Below are positions 28,622 to 37,006 of a stretch of 43,143 bases of DNA, piece after piece. Position 1 is the stretch's first letter. Each line of letters begins with the position of its first letter. Both the position numbers and the translations under genes were made by a program. A model generated the notes under the pieces. That model saw only the letters and a list, made by a program, of their open reading frames with translations. It made no database searches and was not told where the DNA came from. The stretch is taken from assembly GCA_002162925.1 (NCBI GenBank), contig MABC01000081.1, forward strand, positions 1-43,143, written 5' to 3'. This stretch comes from Thalassotalea sp. 42_200_T64. Its GTDB lineage: Bacteria > Pseudomonadota > Gammaproteobacteria > Enterobacterales > Alteromonadaceae.

Positions 28622-28930
28622 TTATTTGCTGTAATGACGGATCACCGAGACTTTGCCATTGTCGATTTCTAATACCTCAAAAGAATGGTGATTAAACGTC
28701 ATCAGCTGACCATTATCTGGGTGTACACCTTTTGCCTGGGTATCAAACTCAATCATAATAACGTTATGCCCATAGGCAAGATTGGTGAGTTTGGCCGAAT
28801 ATTCGGTATGGATACCTAAATAATAGGTCATGCCTTTGCGCAGCCCTTTTTTACCATCATCTTGGCGACTATCATCATTCGAGTAAGGCAAATGTTGATA
28901 AGCAAAATTTAAACCCCATTTGACCTCCAA
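28622..28930 (-). CDS. Unknown protein, possibly 5'-truncated by a frameshift
   Basis: This frame of about 102 codons has no ATG start; the first usable codon is a TTG at 28930. The product is soluble-looking, with KGLRKGMTYYLGIHTEYSAKL and a beta-rich end FDTQAKGVHPDNGQLM. I do not recognise it. Just upstream, another frame reads VNVLLIGGGVYLFWRSNG before stopping, which looks like a membrane anchor. The two frames would join if one G were added at the GGGG run near 28914-28917. The gene may therefore be a frameshifted membrane-anchored protein, or may use the anchor frame by slippage. Confidence 0.5.
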   Translation of the reverse strand: MEVKWGLNFAYQHLPYSNDDSRQDDGKKGLRKGMTYYLGIHTEYSAKLTNLAYGHNVIMIEFDTQAKGVHPDNGQLMTFNHHSFEVLEIDNGKVSVIRHYSK

Positions 28931-29060
28931 AATAAATAAACACCTCCCCCAATCAACAGCACGTTGACCACGAAGCGAAAAAATTACGTGTAATAACTTG
29001 TTGAATAACCTAACACTAATGCCAAAAAATAACAGCTAACTTATCTCAGCATCTTATTCA

Positions 29061-29648
29061 CTACATTGATCGGGCGAGAATAGCCGATATACGTTCACGC
29101 AGGGGCGGAAGAACTTCGGTTTCGAACCACGGGTTGCGACGCAGCCAAAGGTTGTTTCTCGGGCTGGGGTGTGGCAGCGGCACCATTTCTGGCCAATAGG
29201 TACGCCACGATTTTACCAATGCGGTCACCGACAAACCCGCGTCACCTAAATGGTAGGCCTGGGCGTACTGTCCAAGCACCAAGGTAATTTCCAAATGACC
29301 AAGTTGTTGAAGCAGCGGCTCTCGCCAGGCAGGTGCACACTCGGGTCGTGGCGGTAGATCTCCCGACTTTCCTGTACCAGGAAAACAAAAGCCCATCGGC
29401 AAGATAGCAATTTTTTCCGGATCGTAGAATACCTCACGTGTCACCCCCAACCACTCGCGCAAGCGATTGCCGCTGGCATCATCAAACGGCACGCCGGAGA
29501 GGTGAACTTTTTTGCCCGGTGCTTGCCCGGCAATCAGTATTCTTGCTTTCGGATGCAGCTGCAGAACAGGTCGAGGGCCCAGCGGCAAGTGTTGCTTGCA
29601 AAGGGTGCAGGCTCGAACATCAGAGAGTACGGACAAAAACGATGTCAT
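29061..29648 (-). CDS. Uracil-DNA glycosylase family protein
   Basis: This 195-residue protein has the UDG-superfamily fold. Motif 1 is LIAGQAPGKKVHLSGVPFDDASG (GQAPG), and motif 2 is PLPHPSPRNNLWLRRNPWF (HPSPRN). An N-terminal CTLC pair (RACTLCKQHLPLGPRPV) recalls the Fe-S types but only two cysteines are clustered. It is shorter than family-4 enzymes, so catalytic class and uracil specificity are uncertain. The coding stretch looks more GC-rich than its neighbours, which would fit later acquisition. Both flanks are gene-free gaps of 130-190 bp. Confidence 0.85.
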   Translation of the reverse strand: MTSFLSVLSDVRACTLCKQHLPLGPRPVLQLHPKARILIAGQAPGKKVHLSGVPFDDASGNRLREWLGVTREVFYDPEKIAILPMGFCFPGTGKSGDLPPRPECAPAWREPLLQQLGHLEITLVLGQYAQAYHLGDAGLSVTALVKSWRTYWPEMVPLPHPSPRNNLWLRRNPWFETEVLPPLRERISAILARSM

Positions 29649-29842
29649 GGCAAATTATCTCTCCTGGTGGCCTAAGAATAAGCAATAAATTGTTAGCTAA
29701 TACTGATACTTTTGCATACAACATACGTGTCTGCAATGATCAGATATTTAATCAACTTGGTATCGCTGTATAAAAAGAATGAAAAACCGATGCAATTGGT
29801 GCTACCGTATTGATAATTTAAAAAGATAAGGTATTGGTTTGT

Positions 29843-30790
29843 ATGCAAACTTTGATTGCAGCTATTTTGTCACAGGTGGGCTCTGTTGTTTTAGGTAAAC
29901 CGCAAGAAATTAAATTGTCACTAGCCTGCTTATTGGCCAGAGGGCATATTTTAATTGAAGACTTACCCGGTATGGGCAAAACCACGTTAGCGCAAGTGTT
30001 GGCTAAAACGTTAGGTTTGAGCTATCAAAGAACACAATTTACCAGTGATCTGTTACCGGCAGATGTGATCGGGGTTTCGATTTATAATAGCGAGAATAAA
30101 AGTTTTGAGCTGCATAAAGGTGCGATATTTAATCAACTAGTTTTAGCCGATGAAATTAACCGAGCCAGCCCGAAAACACAAAGTGCTTTATTAGAGGCCA
30201 TGGAAGAGAGACGAGTTAGTATTGACGGTACAACTCATGCTTTACCCAGTCCATTTTTTGTTATCGCCACTCAAAACCCTTTGTTCCATTCCGGAACGTA
30301 TCCTTTACCTGAGTCACAACTTGACCGTTTTATGATGCGGATTTCGCTAGGTTTTCCTGGAGTAGACGCTGAAAAACGTATTTTACTTAGCGAAGACAAT
30401 CATCAAACATTAACCCAGTTAACCCCATGTATTACGCCCGAACAATTACATAAAATGCAGCAGGCTACTAGCAAAGTAACGGCGGCAAACAGTATTCTTG
30501 AATACATTATTGCTTTGTGCCAAGTGAGTCGGAAAGCGGAGGTTAATGCGAAACCGTTATCGCCACGGGCTGGCAAAGCGCTGTTGGGCGCGGCAAAATC
30601 ATGGGCGTTTATGGAAAACAGAGATTATGTTTTACCTGAAGATGTTCAGGCGGTATTTATGGCGGTTTGTTTACACCGAATTGAAACCGGAACAGAAGAA
30701 TTTTCCCATTTTGGCGATCATCTGCAAGCAGATAATATTGCGAACCAAATACTACAACAGGTTGATGTACTTAACCCTCTTAATTGTTAA
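29843..30790 (+). CDS. MoxR-family AAA+ ATPase
   Basis: This is a 315-residue MoxR ATPase (MRP/TM0930-like branch). Walker A is DLPGMGKTTL (about 40-49) and Walker B LVLADEINRA (about 99-108). Sensor 1 is FVIATQNPLF and the arginine region is LPESQLDRFMMR; a lid domain ends in RIETGTEE. It heads an operon with a DUF58 protein and a transglutaminase-like protein. This conserved trio is thought to act in protein maturation at the membrane. It is a different MoxR subgroup from the NorQ protein in this window. The ATG at 29843 is preferred over a TTG three codons upstream. Confidence 0.92.
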   Translation: MQTLIAAILSQVGSVVLGKPQEIKLSLACLLARGHILIEDLPGMGKTTLAQVLAKTLGLSYQRTQFTSDLLPADVIGVSIYNSENKSFELHKGAIFNQLVLADEINRASPKTQSALLEAMEERRVSIDGTTHALPSPFFVIATQNPLFHSGTYPLPESQLDRFMMRISLGFPGVDAEKRILLSEDNHQTLTQLTPCITPEQLHKMQQATSKVTAANSILEYIIALCQVSRKAEVNAKPLSPRAGKALLGAAKSWAFMENRDYVLPEDVQAVFMAVCLHRIETGTEEFSHFGDHLQADNIANQILQQVDVLNPLNC

Positions 30791-30818
30791 CGTTAAATAT
30801 GAATAGATTTAAATCATT

Positions 30819-31862
30819 ATGAGCCAGGTCCGCAATAACCTGATGGGTTATGAAAATAAAGATGAATATAATTCTGCAAGTTTTCCGGCAAAAGTAAAAA
30901 GGCGAATAACACAGTTATTTCAGGGTCGATTCAATGCCTGGTTAACTCGCCGTATTCCGGCGGCTGAACAGCATCAATTAACTAGCCGAAATATCTTTAT
31001 TATGCCAACGCGATTTGGCTTTGCTTATCTGTTCTTTGTTTTGCTTTTGTTTTTATTGGCGACCAATTATCAAAATAACATTATTATGTTATTCAGTTAC
31101 TTAATGGCGAGTTTATTCATCACTGCGATGATGACCAGTTTTTTTAATCTGTCGGGGTTGATTATAAAAGCCCAAGATAAAAGCCGGGGACATGTTGATC
31201 AACCCGTTAATTTTGTTGTTACCACAACGTCAAAGCAACGCCGGTTTGATCTTAATTTTAGTTTTGATTTACAAAACACCGTTCAACTTCCTCTCTGCTC
31301 GCCTGGCAATAACACCGTTAAAGTGCCTTATTTGGGCAAAACGCGTGGCCGTTTTTCTCCTGGTCGCTTAAAACTATCCAGTGAATATTGTTTTGGCTTA
31401 TTTATTACCTGGACCCGACTAGATTTTCAATGTCAGGCGGTTGTTTATCCAAAAATTAAGGCCATTAATGGTGCATTACCAGCGATGTCAGCCGATGCAG
31501 ACAGTAATGAAAACGTAACCAGTAGTAACAAGGGCAATGATGATTTTTATGAACTTAAAAACTATGTATTGGGCGAGCCTTTATCCCGTATAGCCTGGAA
31601 GCAGCTAGCGAAAGGGCAGGGAAAGTTCACCAAACATTATCAACAAAACCAGGGAAATCTGTGTTGGCTAAATTTACAAGACATGCCCGCCAATGATATT
31701 GAAAGTAAATTGCAATTACTGTGCTATATCATTCTTGAATACAGTAAAACTGCACAGCAATTTGGCCTAAACCTGGGCACAGTGAAAATTCCTCCTAATG
31801 ATGGCCTGCAACATATGCATGAATGTTTAACGGCATTAACTGACCTTAGTGTGAGGTCTTAA
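30819..31862 (+). CDS. DUF58-domain membrane protein
   Basis: This 347-residue protein has two membrane helices near 60-105 (FGFAYLFFVLLLFLLATNY, MLFSYLMASLFITAMMTSFF). It ends with the DUF58 signature NDDFYELKNYVLGEPLSRIAWKQLAKGQG (about 244-272). It is the standard partner between MoxR ATPase and transglutaminase-like proteins. It starts 28 bp after the MoxR gene and is followed after 5 bp by the next gene. The role is inferred from the family: a scaffold or chaperone partner of MoxR. Confidence 0.9.
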   Translation: MSQVRNNLMGYENKDEYNSASFPAKVKRRITQLFQGRFNAWLTRRIPAAEQHQLTSRNIFIMPTRFGFAYLFFVLLLFLLATNYQNNIIMLFSYLMASLFITAMMTSFFNLSGLIIKAQDKSRGHVDQPVNFVVTTTSKQRRFDLNFSFDLQNTVQLPLCSPGNNTVKVPYLGKTRGRFSPGRLKLSSEYCFGLFITWTRLDFQCQAVVYPKIKAINGALPAMSADADSNENVTSSNKGNDDFYELKNYVLGEPLSRIAWKQLAKGQGKFTKHYQQNQGNLCWLNLQDMPANDIESKLQLLCYIILEYSKTAQQFGLNLGTVKIPPNDGLQHMHECLTALTDLSVRS

Positions 31863-31867
31863 GGGCG

Positions 31868-33937
31868 ATGATTAATACCCTACGGTTAGGTAACCGCTCA
31901 AAAAATCAGGCGGTAGATCAGAAAGCACAATTCTTTAAAATCAATCTCACCACTGTCTGGTTATTACTATTAAGCCAAGTATTCAATATCGCTATGGTTG
32001 CGCAAGAATTAAGCTTTTGGATGTTAGCCACGATATTTTTATGCCTGGCGTGGCGAGTTTTACTTATTCGGCAACCAAGCAGTAAACCTCAGCGGTTTAT
32101 TTTTCTGTTATTAACCATCAGCGGTTGTATCGCAATTGCGATCACCAGCAGACAGCTGGGCTTGTTACTGGCGATGTTACATTTGCTATGTTTCTCCTAT
32201 GCCTTAAAAGCCTTAGAACTCAATAGCAGGAAAGACTTTTATCAGTTGGTTGTATTAGGCTTATTCATTCTTGCCACTTCGTTAATCTTCAAACAATCGC
32301 TGCTATTTACCGGCGTGCTGGCATTAATTATCGTGTTTAATTTTGCTTTGCTGCTGCACTATTTTTCATCCGCGGAAACCGTGTCTCAGACCCTGACACG
32401 CTGTGGCAAAATGCTGCTGCAAAGTTTACCTTTAGCGCTGGTGTTATTTGTTGTGTTTCCACGGTTAGCGCCTTTTTGGCAAGTCCCTTTGGCAAACTCG
32501 GCGAAAACAGGCTTGTCCGATAATGTCACGCCGGGAGATATAGCCAATTTAGCGCGCTCAAATGAATTGGCTTTTCGGGTGACTTTTAATGACGAAAAAC
32601 CTTTATATTCGCAATTATATTGGCGGGCATTGGTTTTAGAACAATATAACGGAACAAGCTGGCTACGCACCAAAGAAAAAAAGCGACGAGCATGGTTAGA
32701 TGCTGAAAACAGCCAGCAATATACACCTCAAGTCAGCGGGCCTTCGTTGAACTACCAAGTGATCACCCAACCCAGTTTCAGGCGTTGGCTTTTTGGTTTA
32801 GATATTGCGGTGGTGAACCCGCAAACAACGGCTCAATCAGTCATTATCGAGCGACCCGACTTTACCTTGCAAAGTAAAGACATTATCAGTCAAACGTTAA
32901 GTTACCAGGTAAACAGTTTTTTAGAAGCCCCTTTAGATATAACGCTAACGAGGGAAATGAAAGAAAGAAACCTTCAATATCCGTTAGGTAGTAACCCCAG
33001 GTTAGAGCTAGAAGCTGCCAGGCTGAGACAATTGTATGCGGATAATAATGATCTGGTGCAAGCGGTGCTTGGACAATTTAGACAACAACAATATTTTTAC
33101 ACGCTCAAGCCGCCAACGTTAGTGGAGAATAGTTTAGATCAATTCTATTTTGACACTAAAACAGGATTTTGCGTACATTATGCCAGTGCCTTTACTTATT
33201 TAATGAGAGCTGCTGGCATTCCTGCTCGCATGGTAACGGGTTATATGGGTGGCGAATATAACCCCGAGGGAAACTATTACTCGATATATCAATATGAAGC
33301 GCATGCATGGACCGAAATTTGGCTACAAGGCTTTGGCTGGAAACGGATTGATCCAACCGCTGCAGTTGATCCTGAGCGCGTTGAGAGTGGCTTTTCACAA
33401 CAGTTAATCAACGAGCAGTCGAGCTTAAGTGACAATTTTTTTAGCCTTTCTAATTATAAAAACTCGAAGTGGTTAAATGCATTGAGATTAAAATTATCCG
33501 CCATGGATTATCAATGGACAAAATGGGTAATTGGTTATTCATCTAAGCAGCAAATAGAATTATTGTCCCGCTGGTTTGGGCAAATGCTGCCATGGAAAAC
33601 CGGTCTGCTTATCGGCCTGGCATTTGTTGTGGTAATGATATCGTTGTGGCTACTACAGCAACAAAAAGTTCCGGTTAAGAGGCTTTCACCGTGGTTAAAG
33701 CTATATCAAAAAGCATTAAGCTTGTTAATTGGCAAAGAGGTAGAAAAGCCAAAAGCGATGTCGGTCAGCGATTTTGTCGTTACGGTGAATCGAAGTTTAC
33801 CGAATATTGCCAGAAATTTTACCCTGCTAAGTGATTGTTTTATCCAACTCGAATATCAAAACTTAACTGAGCAACAGCAAAAAACTCAGATAAAGGCGAT
33901 GCAAATTCAGTTGAAAGCCATTAAAAAACAAATCTAA
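31868..33937 (+). CDS. Transglutaminase-like membrane protein (DUF3488-TGase-DUF4129)
   Basis: This 689-residue protein has an N-terminal membrane domain (DUF3488) with about six helices up to residue ~195. A periplasmic transglutaminase/protease-like core carries the Cys-His-Asp triad Cys435 (KTGFCVHYASAF), His479 (YEAHAWTEIWL) and Asp495 (RIDPTAAV). One further membrane helix near 580-600 precedes a cytoplasmic DUF4129-like tail. It is the last gene of the MoxR/DUF58 operon. The reaction is not known; proteins of this layout may be proteases or transpeptidases at the membrane. A near-perfect 44-bp palindrome follows. Confidence 0.92.
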   Translation: MINTLRLGNRSKNQAVDQKAQFFKINLTTVWLLLLSQVFNIAMVAQELSFWMLATIFLCLAWRVLLIRQPSSKPQRFIFLLLTISGCIAIAITSRQLGLLLAMLHLLCFSYALKALELNSRKDFYQLVVLGLFILATSLIFKQSLLFTGVLALIIVFNFALLLHYFSSAETVSQTLTRCGKMLLQSLPLALVLFVVFPRLAPFWQVPLANSAKTGLSDNVTPGDIANLARSNELAFRVTFNDEKPLYSQLYWRALVLEQYNGTSWLRTKEKKRRAWLDAENSQQYTPQVSGPSLNYQVITQPSFRRWLFGLDIAVVNPQTTAQSVIIERPDFTLQSKDIISQTLSYQVNSFLEAPLDITLTREMKERNLQYPLGSNPRLELEAARLRQLYADNNDLVQAVLGQFRQQQYFYTLKPPTLVENSLDQFYFDTKTGFCVHYASAFTYLMRAAGIPARMVTGYMGGEYNPEGNYYSIYQYEAHAWTEIWLQGFGWKRIDPTAAVDPERVESGFSQQLINEQSSLSDNFFSLSNYKNSKWLNALRLKLSAMDYQWTKWVIGYSSKQQIELLSRWFGQMLPWKTGLLIGLAFVVVMISLWLLQQQKVPVKRLSPWLKLYQKALSLLIGKEVEKPKAMSVSDFVVTVNRSLPNIARNFTLLSDCFIQLEYQNLTEQQQKTQIKAMQIQLKAIKKQI

Positions 33938-33964
33938 ACATCATCCCAATGTTTACCACGTTTG

Positions 33965-34008
33965 AATTATACCAATTTGATTAATTAATTAGTCAACTTG
34001 GTATAATT
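33965..34008. repeat. 44-bp near-perfect palindrome between convergent genes
   Basis: The two 22-bp halves (AATTATACCAATTTGATTAATT and its inverse) match at 20 of 22 positions. It lies between the convergent transglutaminase and membrane-protein genes and contains the stop codon and last ~7 codons of the latter. It may act as a terminator. A partial copy (TTAATCAACTTGGTAT) lies at about 29748-29763, so this is probably a dispersed palindromic element of the genome. Confidence 0.8.
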
Positions 34009-34462
34009 CTGCTCTTTGAAGCAAGCCTTGGTTTATTTTATGTTGCATATAGATCACATGAAAAATTGATGTGATAAATGGCTTTAACCAAAGTTTGTCA
34101 CCTTTATGGGCGCCCGCAATTAAATTGATTCGATTACGTACCATGATTATCCACATTACATCGAAAACACTGGAAATGATATGAACACCAATTGAGCTTT
34201 TTAAGATGACAGGATTGTCCAGATTAACCAGACCATAAATTAAACTACTCAGCGAAAGAGTGAATAACACAATCGTTATGGCAATGAAAATGTTAGATAT
34301 TTTTAGATTTGTCTGGTTGTTAATTTGGTACGAGAAGCGATAGAGTTTGACCATTAAAAAAGCACCCATGGTTAAAACACAAAGAGCCAATGTTTTAACT
34401 ACGGAATCGGCTTCAAAGATACCGGTAAATGTCTTTTCCATTTTTTTGCCTATCTTACTCAC
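33989..34462 (-). CDS. Unknown four-helix membrane protein
   Basis: This 157-residue protein has hydrophobic segments near 25-45, 55-75, 88-110 and a weaker one later, and ends NQGLLQRAELYQVD. Segments KTLALCVLTMGAFLMVKLYRF and LKISNIFIAITIVLFTLSLSS are clear membrane helices. The family is not recognised. The last ~7 codons come from a palindromic repeat, so the native C-terminus may have been altered by insertion. The start could also be the Met at codon 8 (34441). Confidence 0.65.
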   Translation of the reverse strand: MSKIGKKMEKTFTGIFEADSVVKTLALCVLTMGAFLMVKLYRFSYQINNQTNLKISNIFIAITIVLFTLSLSSLIYGLVNLDNPVILKSSIGVHIISSVFDVMWIIMVRNRINLIAGAHKGDKLWLKPFITSIFHVIYMQHKINQGLLQRAELYQVD

Positions 34463-34504
34463 GAATTAACCTAAGTATCTCTTTTGACTCCTTCGCATGA
34501 TTTG

Positions 34505-35410
34505 TTAAATTTTCCTTGCTAACCAAAGCATGATATTTAATAAGAACTGTTCGTTTTGCTCAGCACCATCAGCAATAACCCCCATCTTTCTTTTCGCCTT
34601 ACCACTCACTTGAGCGGTAAACATTGCTGCTTCACCAAAGATCACAACTCTTCCTTGATGAAATTCCAAAGTAGCGCCTTGATTCCAACCCTTGACTGAT
34701 ATCTCTGGTGTACCGGGAGGAAATTTCCATGACTTATTCGGCATCAGTGATATTGCTGAATCGCCAAAGACAAGTAAAGGTTTAGCATTTGGTGGTGATA
34801 GAAAAGCTTGTCCGGTAAATGCTTTTACCGCTTTAATTTCTTCTTTACTACCTGTTCCGATTAAGATTGGATGAGCGGCTAAAGTACCGCTACCTTTTTC
34901 AAACATCTGCTCTTTATTATTGAGTTCTTCTACATAACCATTATTAAATTGAAATCCGAATATCGCGGCCATATCCTCGGCAGCCTTCGGAAACGGCATA
35001 TGGTCGGCAATCAGAAAGAGGGCTCCGCCATTTTTTACCCAGTGATAAACCGCCTCAACTTCCTCTCTCGAAAATGCAGAATAGTTAGGTAAACTCCAAT
35101 GTTTTACATTTTTCGCACTCAGGGCATTAGAAATAACCAAGATGTCAGCGTGTGCCAGACTTTCCTTAGAGAATAATGCCGTATTTTTCTTTACTAAATA
35201 GCCATCACTCTGCAATATTTTGACAAAAGGTTGATATCTGCCATCCATAGTATGAAAATTATTATGAGCTTCATCCAACAGTACTAGTGGAGACTCGATT
35301 TTTGAAAATGTGCGGGTCGTGTTTTTAGGTTTAAAATTACTATCACCGAGTTGCTGCGCATTAATTGAGATTGAAACAAATACAAAAAAGCTAAATATTA
35401 ATTTAACCAT
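34505..35410 (-). CDS. Exported DUF4350-like (ThuA/GATase-fold) protein
   Basis: The precursor has about 301 residues. The signal peptide is MVKLIFSFFVFVSISINAQQ with likely cleavage after NA. The mature protein contains SPLVLLDEAHNNFHTMDGRYQPFV, ADILVISNALSAKNV, FSREEVEAVYHWVKNGGALFLIADHMPF and GRVVIFGEAAMFTAQ. This is the class-I glutamine-amidotransferase-like fold seen in DUF4350 and ThuA-type proteins, without a catalytic Cys. The start at 35410 was chosen because it gives the signal peptide; a reading frame extends to 35470 but would overlap the upstream gene. The function is unknown. Confidence 0.75.
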   Translation of the reverse strand: MVKLIFSFFVFVSISINAQQLGDSNFKPKNTTRTFSKIESPLVLLDEAHNNFHTMDGRYQPFVKILQSDGYLVKKNTALFSKESLAHADILVISNALSAKNVKHWSLPNYSAFSREEVEAVYHWVKNGGALFLIADHMPFPKAAEDMAAIFGFQFNNGYVEELNNKEQMFEKGSGTLAAHPILIGTGSKEEIKAVKAFTGQAFLSPPNAKPLLVFGDSAISLMPNKSWKFPPGTPEISVKGWNQGATLEFHQGRVVIFGEAAMFTAQVSGKAKRKMGVIADGAEQNEQFLLNIMLWLARKI

Positions 35411-35441
35411 TAGAACATCCTTTTTTATTAAATTGTTATGC

Positions 35442-35777
35442 TCACCTGACCAGTTTTGAGTAACTAGCACGGTCGATATCTACAACTTCTATGGTGATTG
35501 AACAATTATTCAATCCTGCAGTTTCAAGTTGCGCTAACACTAATTGAGATAACTTGAGCTTTTGTTCACTGGTGCGTCCAGAGAGTATTTTTAACACGAC
35601 ATGGATGAAGTCTGATTGACTAATGCCCGTTTGATAGCTGCTATAAGACAAGGATCTTACTTTTATATCACTTCCATCGACTTCAAACAATTCTGCTTGC
35701 AAAGCGCCAGCAAAAACTAGAGGGACTAAAACATGACAATCTATGGTTTCAGAATGCTCAACTATACAATGTGGCAT
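35442..35777 (-). CDS. 5-carboxymethyl-2-hydroxymuconate isomerase-like (tautomerase superfamily)
   Basis: This 111-residue protein begins MPHCIVEHS. Pro2 is the catalytic base of the tautomerase superfamily, and MPH with IVEHS is typical of CHMI (HpaF-type), an enzyme of homoprotocatechuate breakdown. Family features YSSYQTG and FIHVVLKILSGRTSEQKLKLSQLVL are present. No other aromatic-degradation gene is nearby, so its role here may differ. It starts 16 bp after an attC-like core site, with AGGAG directly before the ATG. It may be the last cassette of the array or the first flanking gene. Confidence 0.85.
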   Translation of the reverse strand: MPHCIVEHSETIDCHVLVPLVFAGALQAELFEVDGSDIKVRSLSYSSYQTGISQSDFIHVVLKILSGRTSEQKLKLSQLVLAQLETAGLNNCSITIEVVDIDRASYSKLVR

Positions 35778-35792
35778 TGACTACTCCTGTAA

Positions 35793-35890
35793 GTGAAACG
35801 CCCGGTGAAAGGCCAATAAAGTAGTTAGCTAAAATATTGAACGGAGCCGTAACCGCTAACTGGTTTTTATCCCGCTTTATCCGCTTAGGC
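35793..35890 (-). repeat. attC-like cassette recombination site 1
   Basis: Minus-strand orientation. The simple-site ends are GTTTCAC (core, 35793-35799) and CTTAGGC (inverse core side, 35884-35890), with inner stem elements GTTAGCTAAAAT and CCGCTAAC. It shares layout with the other sites in the window. It carries the stop codon of the csaA-like gene. It is the most distal attC recognised. Confidence 0.75.
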
Positions 35891-36223
35891 AAGACGTGTT
35901 CCATTGGGTATGTCATTATCCGGTACCGATAAAACAACAGCACCATCCTCTCGATGAAACCCGGTAACTAAACACTCCGACATTATTGGCCCTATTTGTT
36001 TGGCCGGAAAGTTGGTTACTGCGATAACTTTTTTACCAAGCAAACTTTCTTTTGTATAAAGTTCGGTAATTTGAGCGCTAGATTTTTTAATGCCGATCAC
36101 TTTTCCAAAATCAACCTTAACAATGAAAGATGGATTTTTTGCTTTCGGAAAATCTTCAACCGAAATAATTGTTCCCACCCTTAATTCGACTTTTTGGAAG
36201 TCACTCCATGTTAAATTATTCAT
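35885..36223 (-). CDS. csaA: CsaA-like tRNA-binding-domain protein
   Basis: This 112-residue protein is one OB-fold tRNA-binding domain (PF01588). It shows FQKVELRVGTIISVEDFPKAKNPSFIVKVDFG, then KKSSAQITELYTKESLLGKKVIAVTNFPAKQIGPIMSECLVTGF and the typical end PDNDIPNGTRLA. CsaA has been described as a small chaperone-like, tRNA-binding protein linked to secretion. It is a cassette gene: its TAA stop lies inside the attC at 35793-35890. Confidence 0.9.
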   Translation of the reverse strand: MNNLTWSDFQKVELRVGTIISVEDFPKAKNPSFIVKVDFGKVIGIKKSSAQITELYTKESLLGKKVIAVTNFPAKQIGPIMSECLVTGFHREDGAVVLSVPDNDIPNGTRLA

Positions 36224-36240
36224 ACTCAGACCTAGATGTA

Positions 36241-36447
36241 TTATTCATACCAGACACTTACCACTATTGTTGAAGGCTGAAATGAACCGCCACTTTGTGA
36301 CTGGGTAATATTTTGAATTTCAATATCAGCTTTTGCGGCCAGCCAAAGATTGATTTCAGCTTCTAAGCCATGGTCAGTAGCTGTGTCCGATTTTGGTAAA
36401 AAGCCAACTTTAGGCCTTAAAATTTTCGTAAATATTTTTACTTCCAT
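36241..36447 (-). CDS. Small unknown protein
   Basis: This protein has about 68 residues beginning MEVKIFTKILRPKVGFLPKS, with a central GLEAEINLWLAAKADIEIQ and an end STIVVSVWYE. The ATG at 36447 has GGAAA seven bases upstream; an upstream ATG at 36465 is possible. It has no membrane segment or known motif, and ends 17 bp before the csaA-like gene. Similar short soluble proteins are common in integron cassettes. Confidence 0.6.
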   Translation of the reverse strand: MEVKIFTKILRPKVGFLPKSDTATDHGLEAEINLWLAAKADIEIQNITQSQSGGSFQPSTIVVSVWYE

Positions 36448-36479
36448 GATTATTTCCAACTTCATACTTTGATTAATGA

Positions 36480-36536
36480 ATAAATGCTAAAGCGCCAAAC
36501 TAAGGGCTTATTCTGCCATCTTGAAATAAACGCAAC
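36480..36536 (-). repeat. Possible degenerate attC remnant
   Basis: On the minus strand, GAATAAGCCCTTAGTTTGGCGCTTTAGC resembles the right half of the attC sites (ATTATCAGCCCCTAAATGGGCGTTAAAT), but no matching left half with the GTTGGC stem is found. It lies between the VOC gene and the small unknown gene. Confidence 0.3.
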
Positions 36537-36923
36537 CTAGTCAACTACAGATACACCTGGTGGGTAATAAGTAATTTCAAAGCGAATTCCATCGGGATCT
36601 TTCATGAACAATGCCCGGGCTTGATCAAAACTTTGTATTTCCGGTACGTCAAAACCCGCGTTTTTCATTTGCGTTTTAACCTCAACAACGAATTCAGCTG
36701 TTGGGGCACTAAATCCTATGTGATTCATACCAGAGGCATACCGTTCATAATCCTTAGTATCTTCTTTCGCTTGGTTGAACTGAAGAAAAAAACCTTCGCC
36801 GTCGCTCCATACGTAGTCTCGTAATTTGCTGAAGCCAATGAGATCCAATAGCTTCGTATAATAAGGCATACTATGTTCTAGTGATTTAACCAAAATAGTT
36901 ACATGATCAACTTTAAGCGCCAC
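36537..36923 (-). CDS. VOC-family (glyoxalase/dioxygenase superfamily) protein
   Basis: This 128-residue single-chain vicinal-oxygen-chelate protein begins KVDHVTILVKSLEHSMPYYTKLLDLIGF. GMNHIGFSAPTAEFVVEVKTQM follows, and the end is ARALFMKDPDGIRFEITYYPPG. Candidate metal ligands are the first His (VDHV), the His in MNHIGF and the final Glu (RFEI). The substrate is unknown. It belongs to the block of array genes that lack clear attC sites. Confidence 0.9.
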   Translation of the reverse strand: MALKVDHVTILVKSLEHSMPYYTKLLDLIGFSKLRDYVWSDGEGFFLQFNQAKEDTKDYERYASGMNHIGFSAPTAEFVVEVKTQMKNAGFDVPEIQSFDQARALFMKDPDGIRFEITYYPPGVSVVD

Positions 36924-37006
36924 ACTTCCTCCTTTCTATTCTAAAACCTTGCTCACGGTAAATCATGAGCGTAACAACGAATTTATCCATTTGCATTAAC
37001 TTGCTA

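Noticed and set aside
29843..33937. MoxR/DUF58/transglutaminase operon as the missing NorQ/NorD system
   Set aside because: The MoxR protein belongs to a different subgroup from NorQ, the partner proteins have no VWA domain, and the operon lies 26 kb away.
35411..35470. Longer start of the DUF4350-like protein
   Set aside because: It would overlap the isomerase gene and put 20 residues before an obvious signal peptide.
36924..37006. attC downstream of the beta-lactamase
   Set aside because: The 83-bp gap has GTTACGC-like and TAATAGC-like strings, but they are not inverse copies and the GTTGGC/GCCAAC stem is absent.
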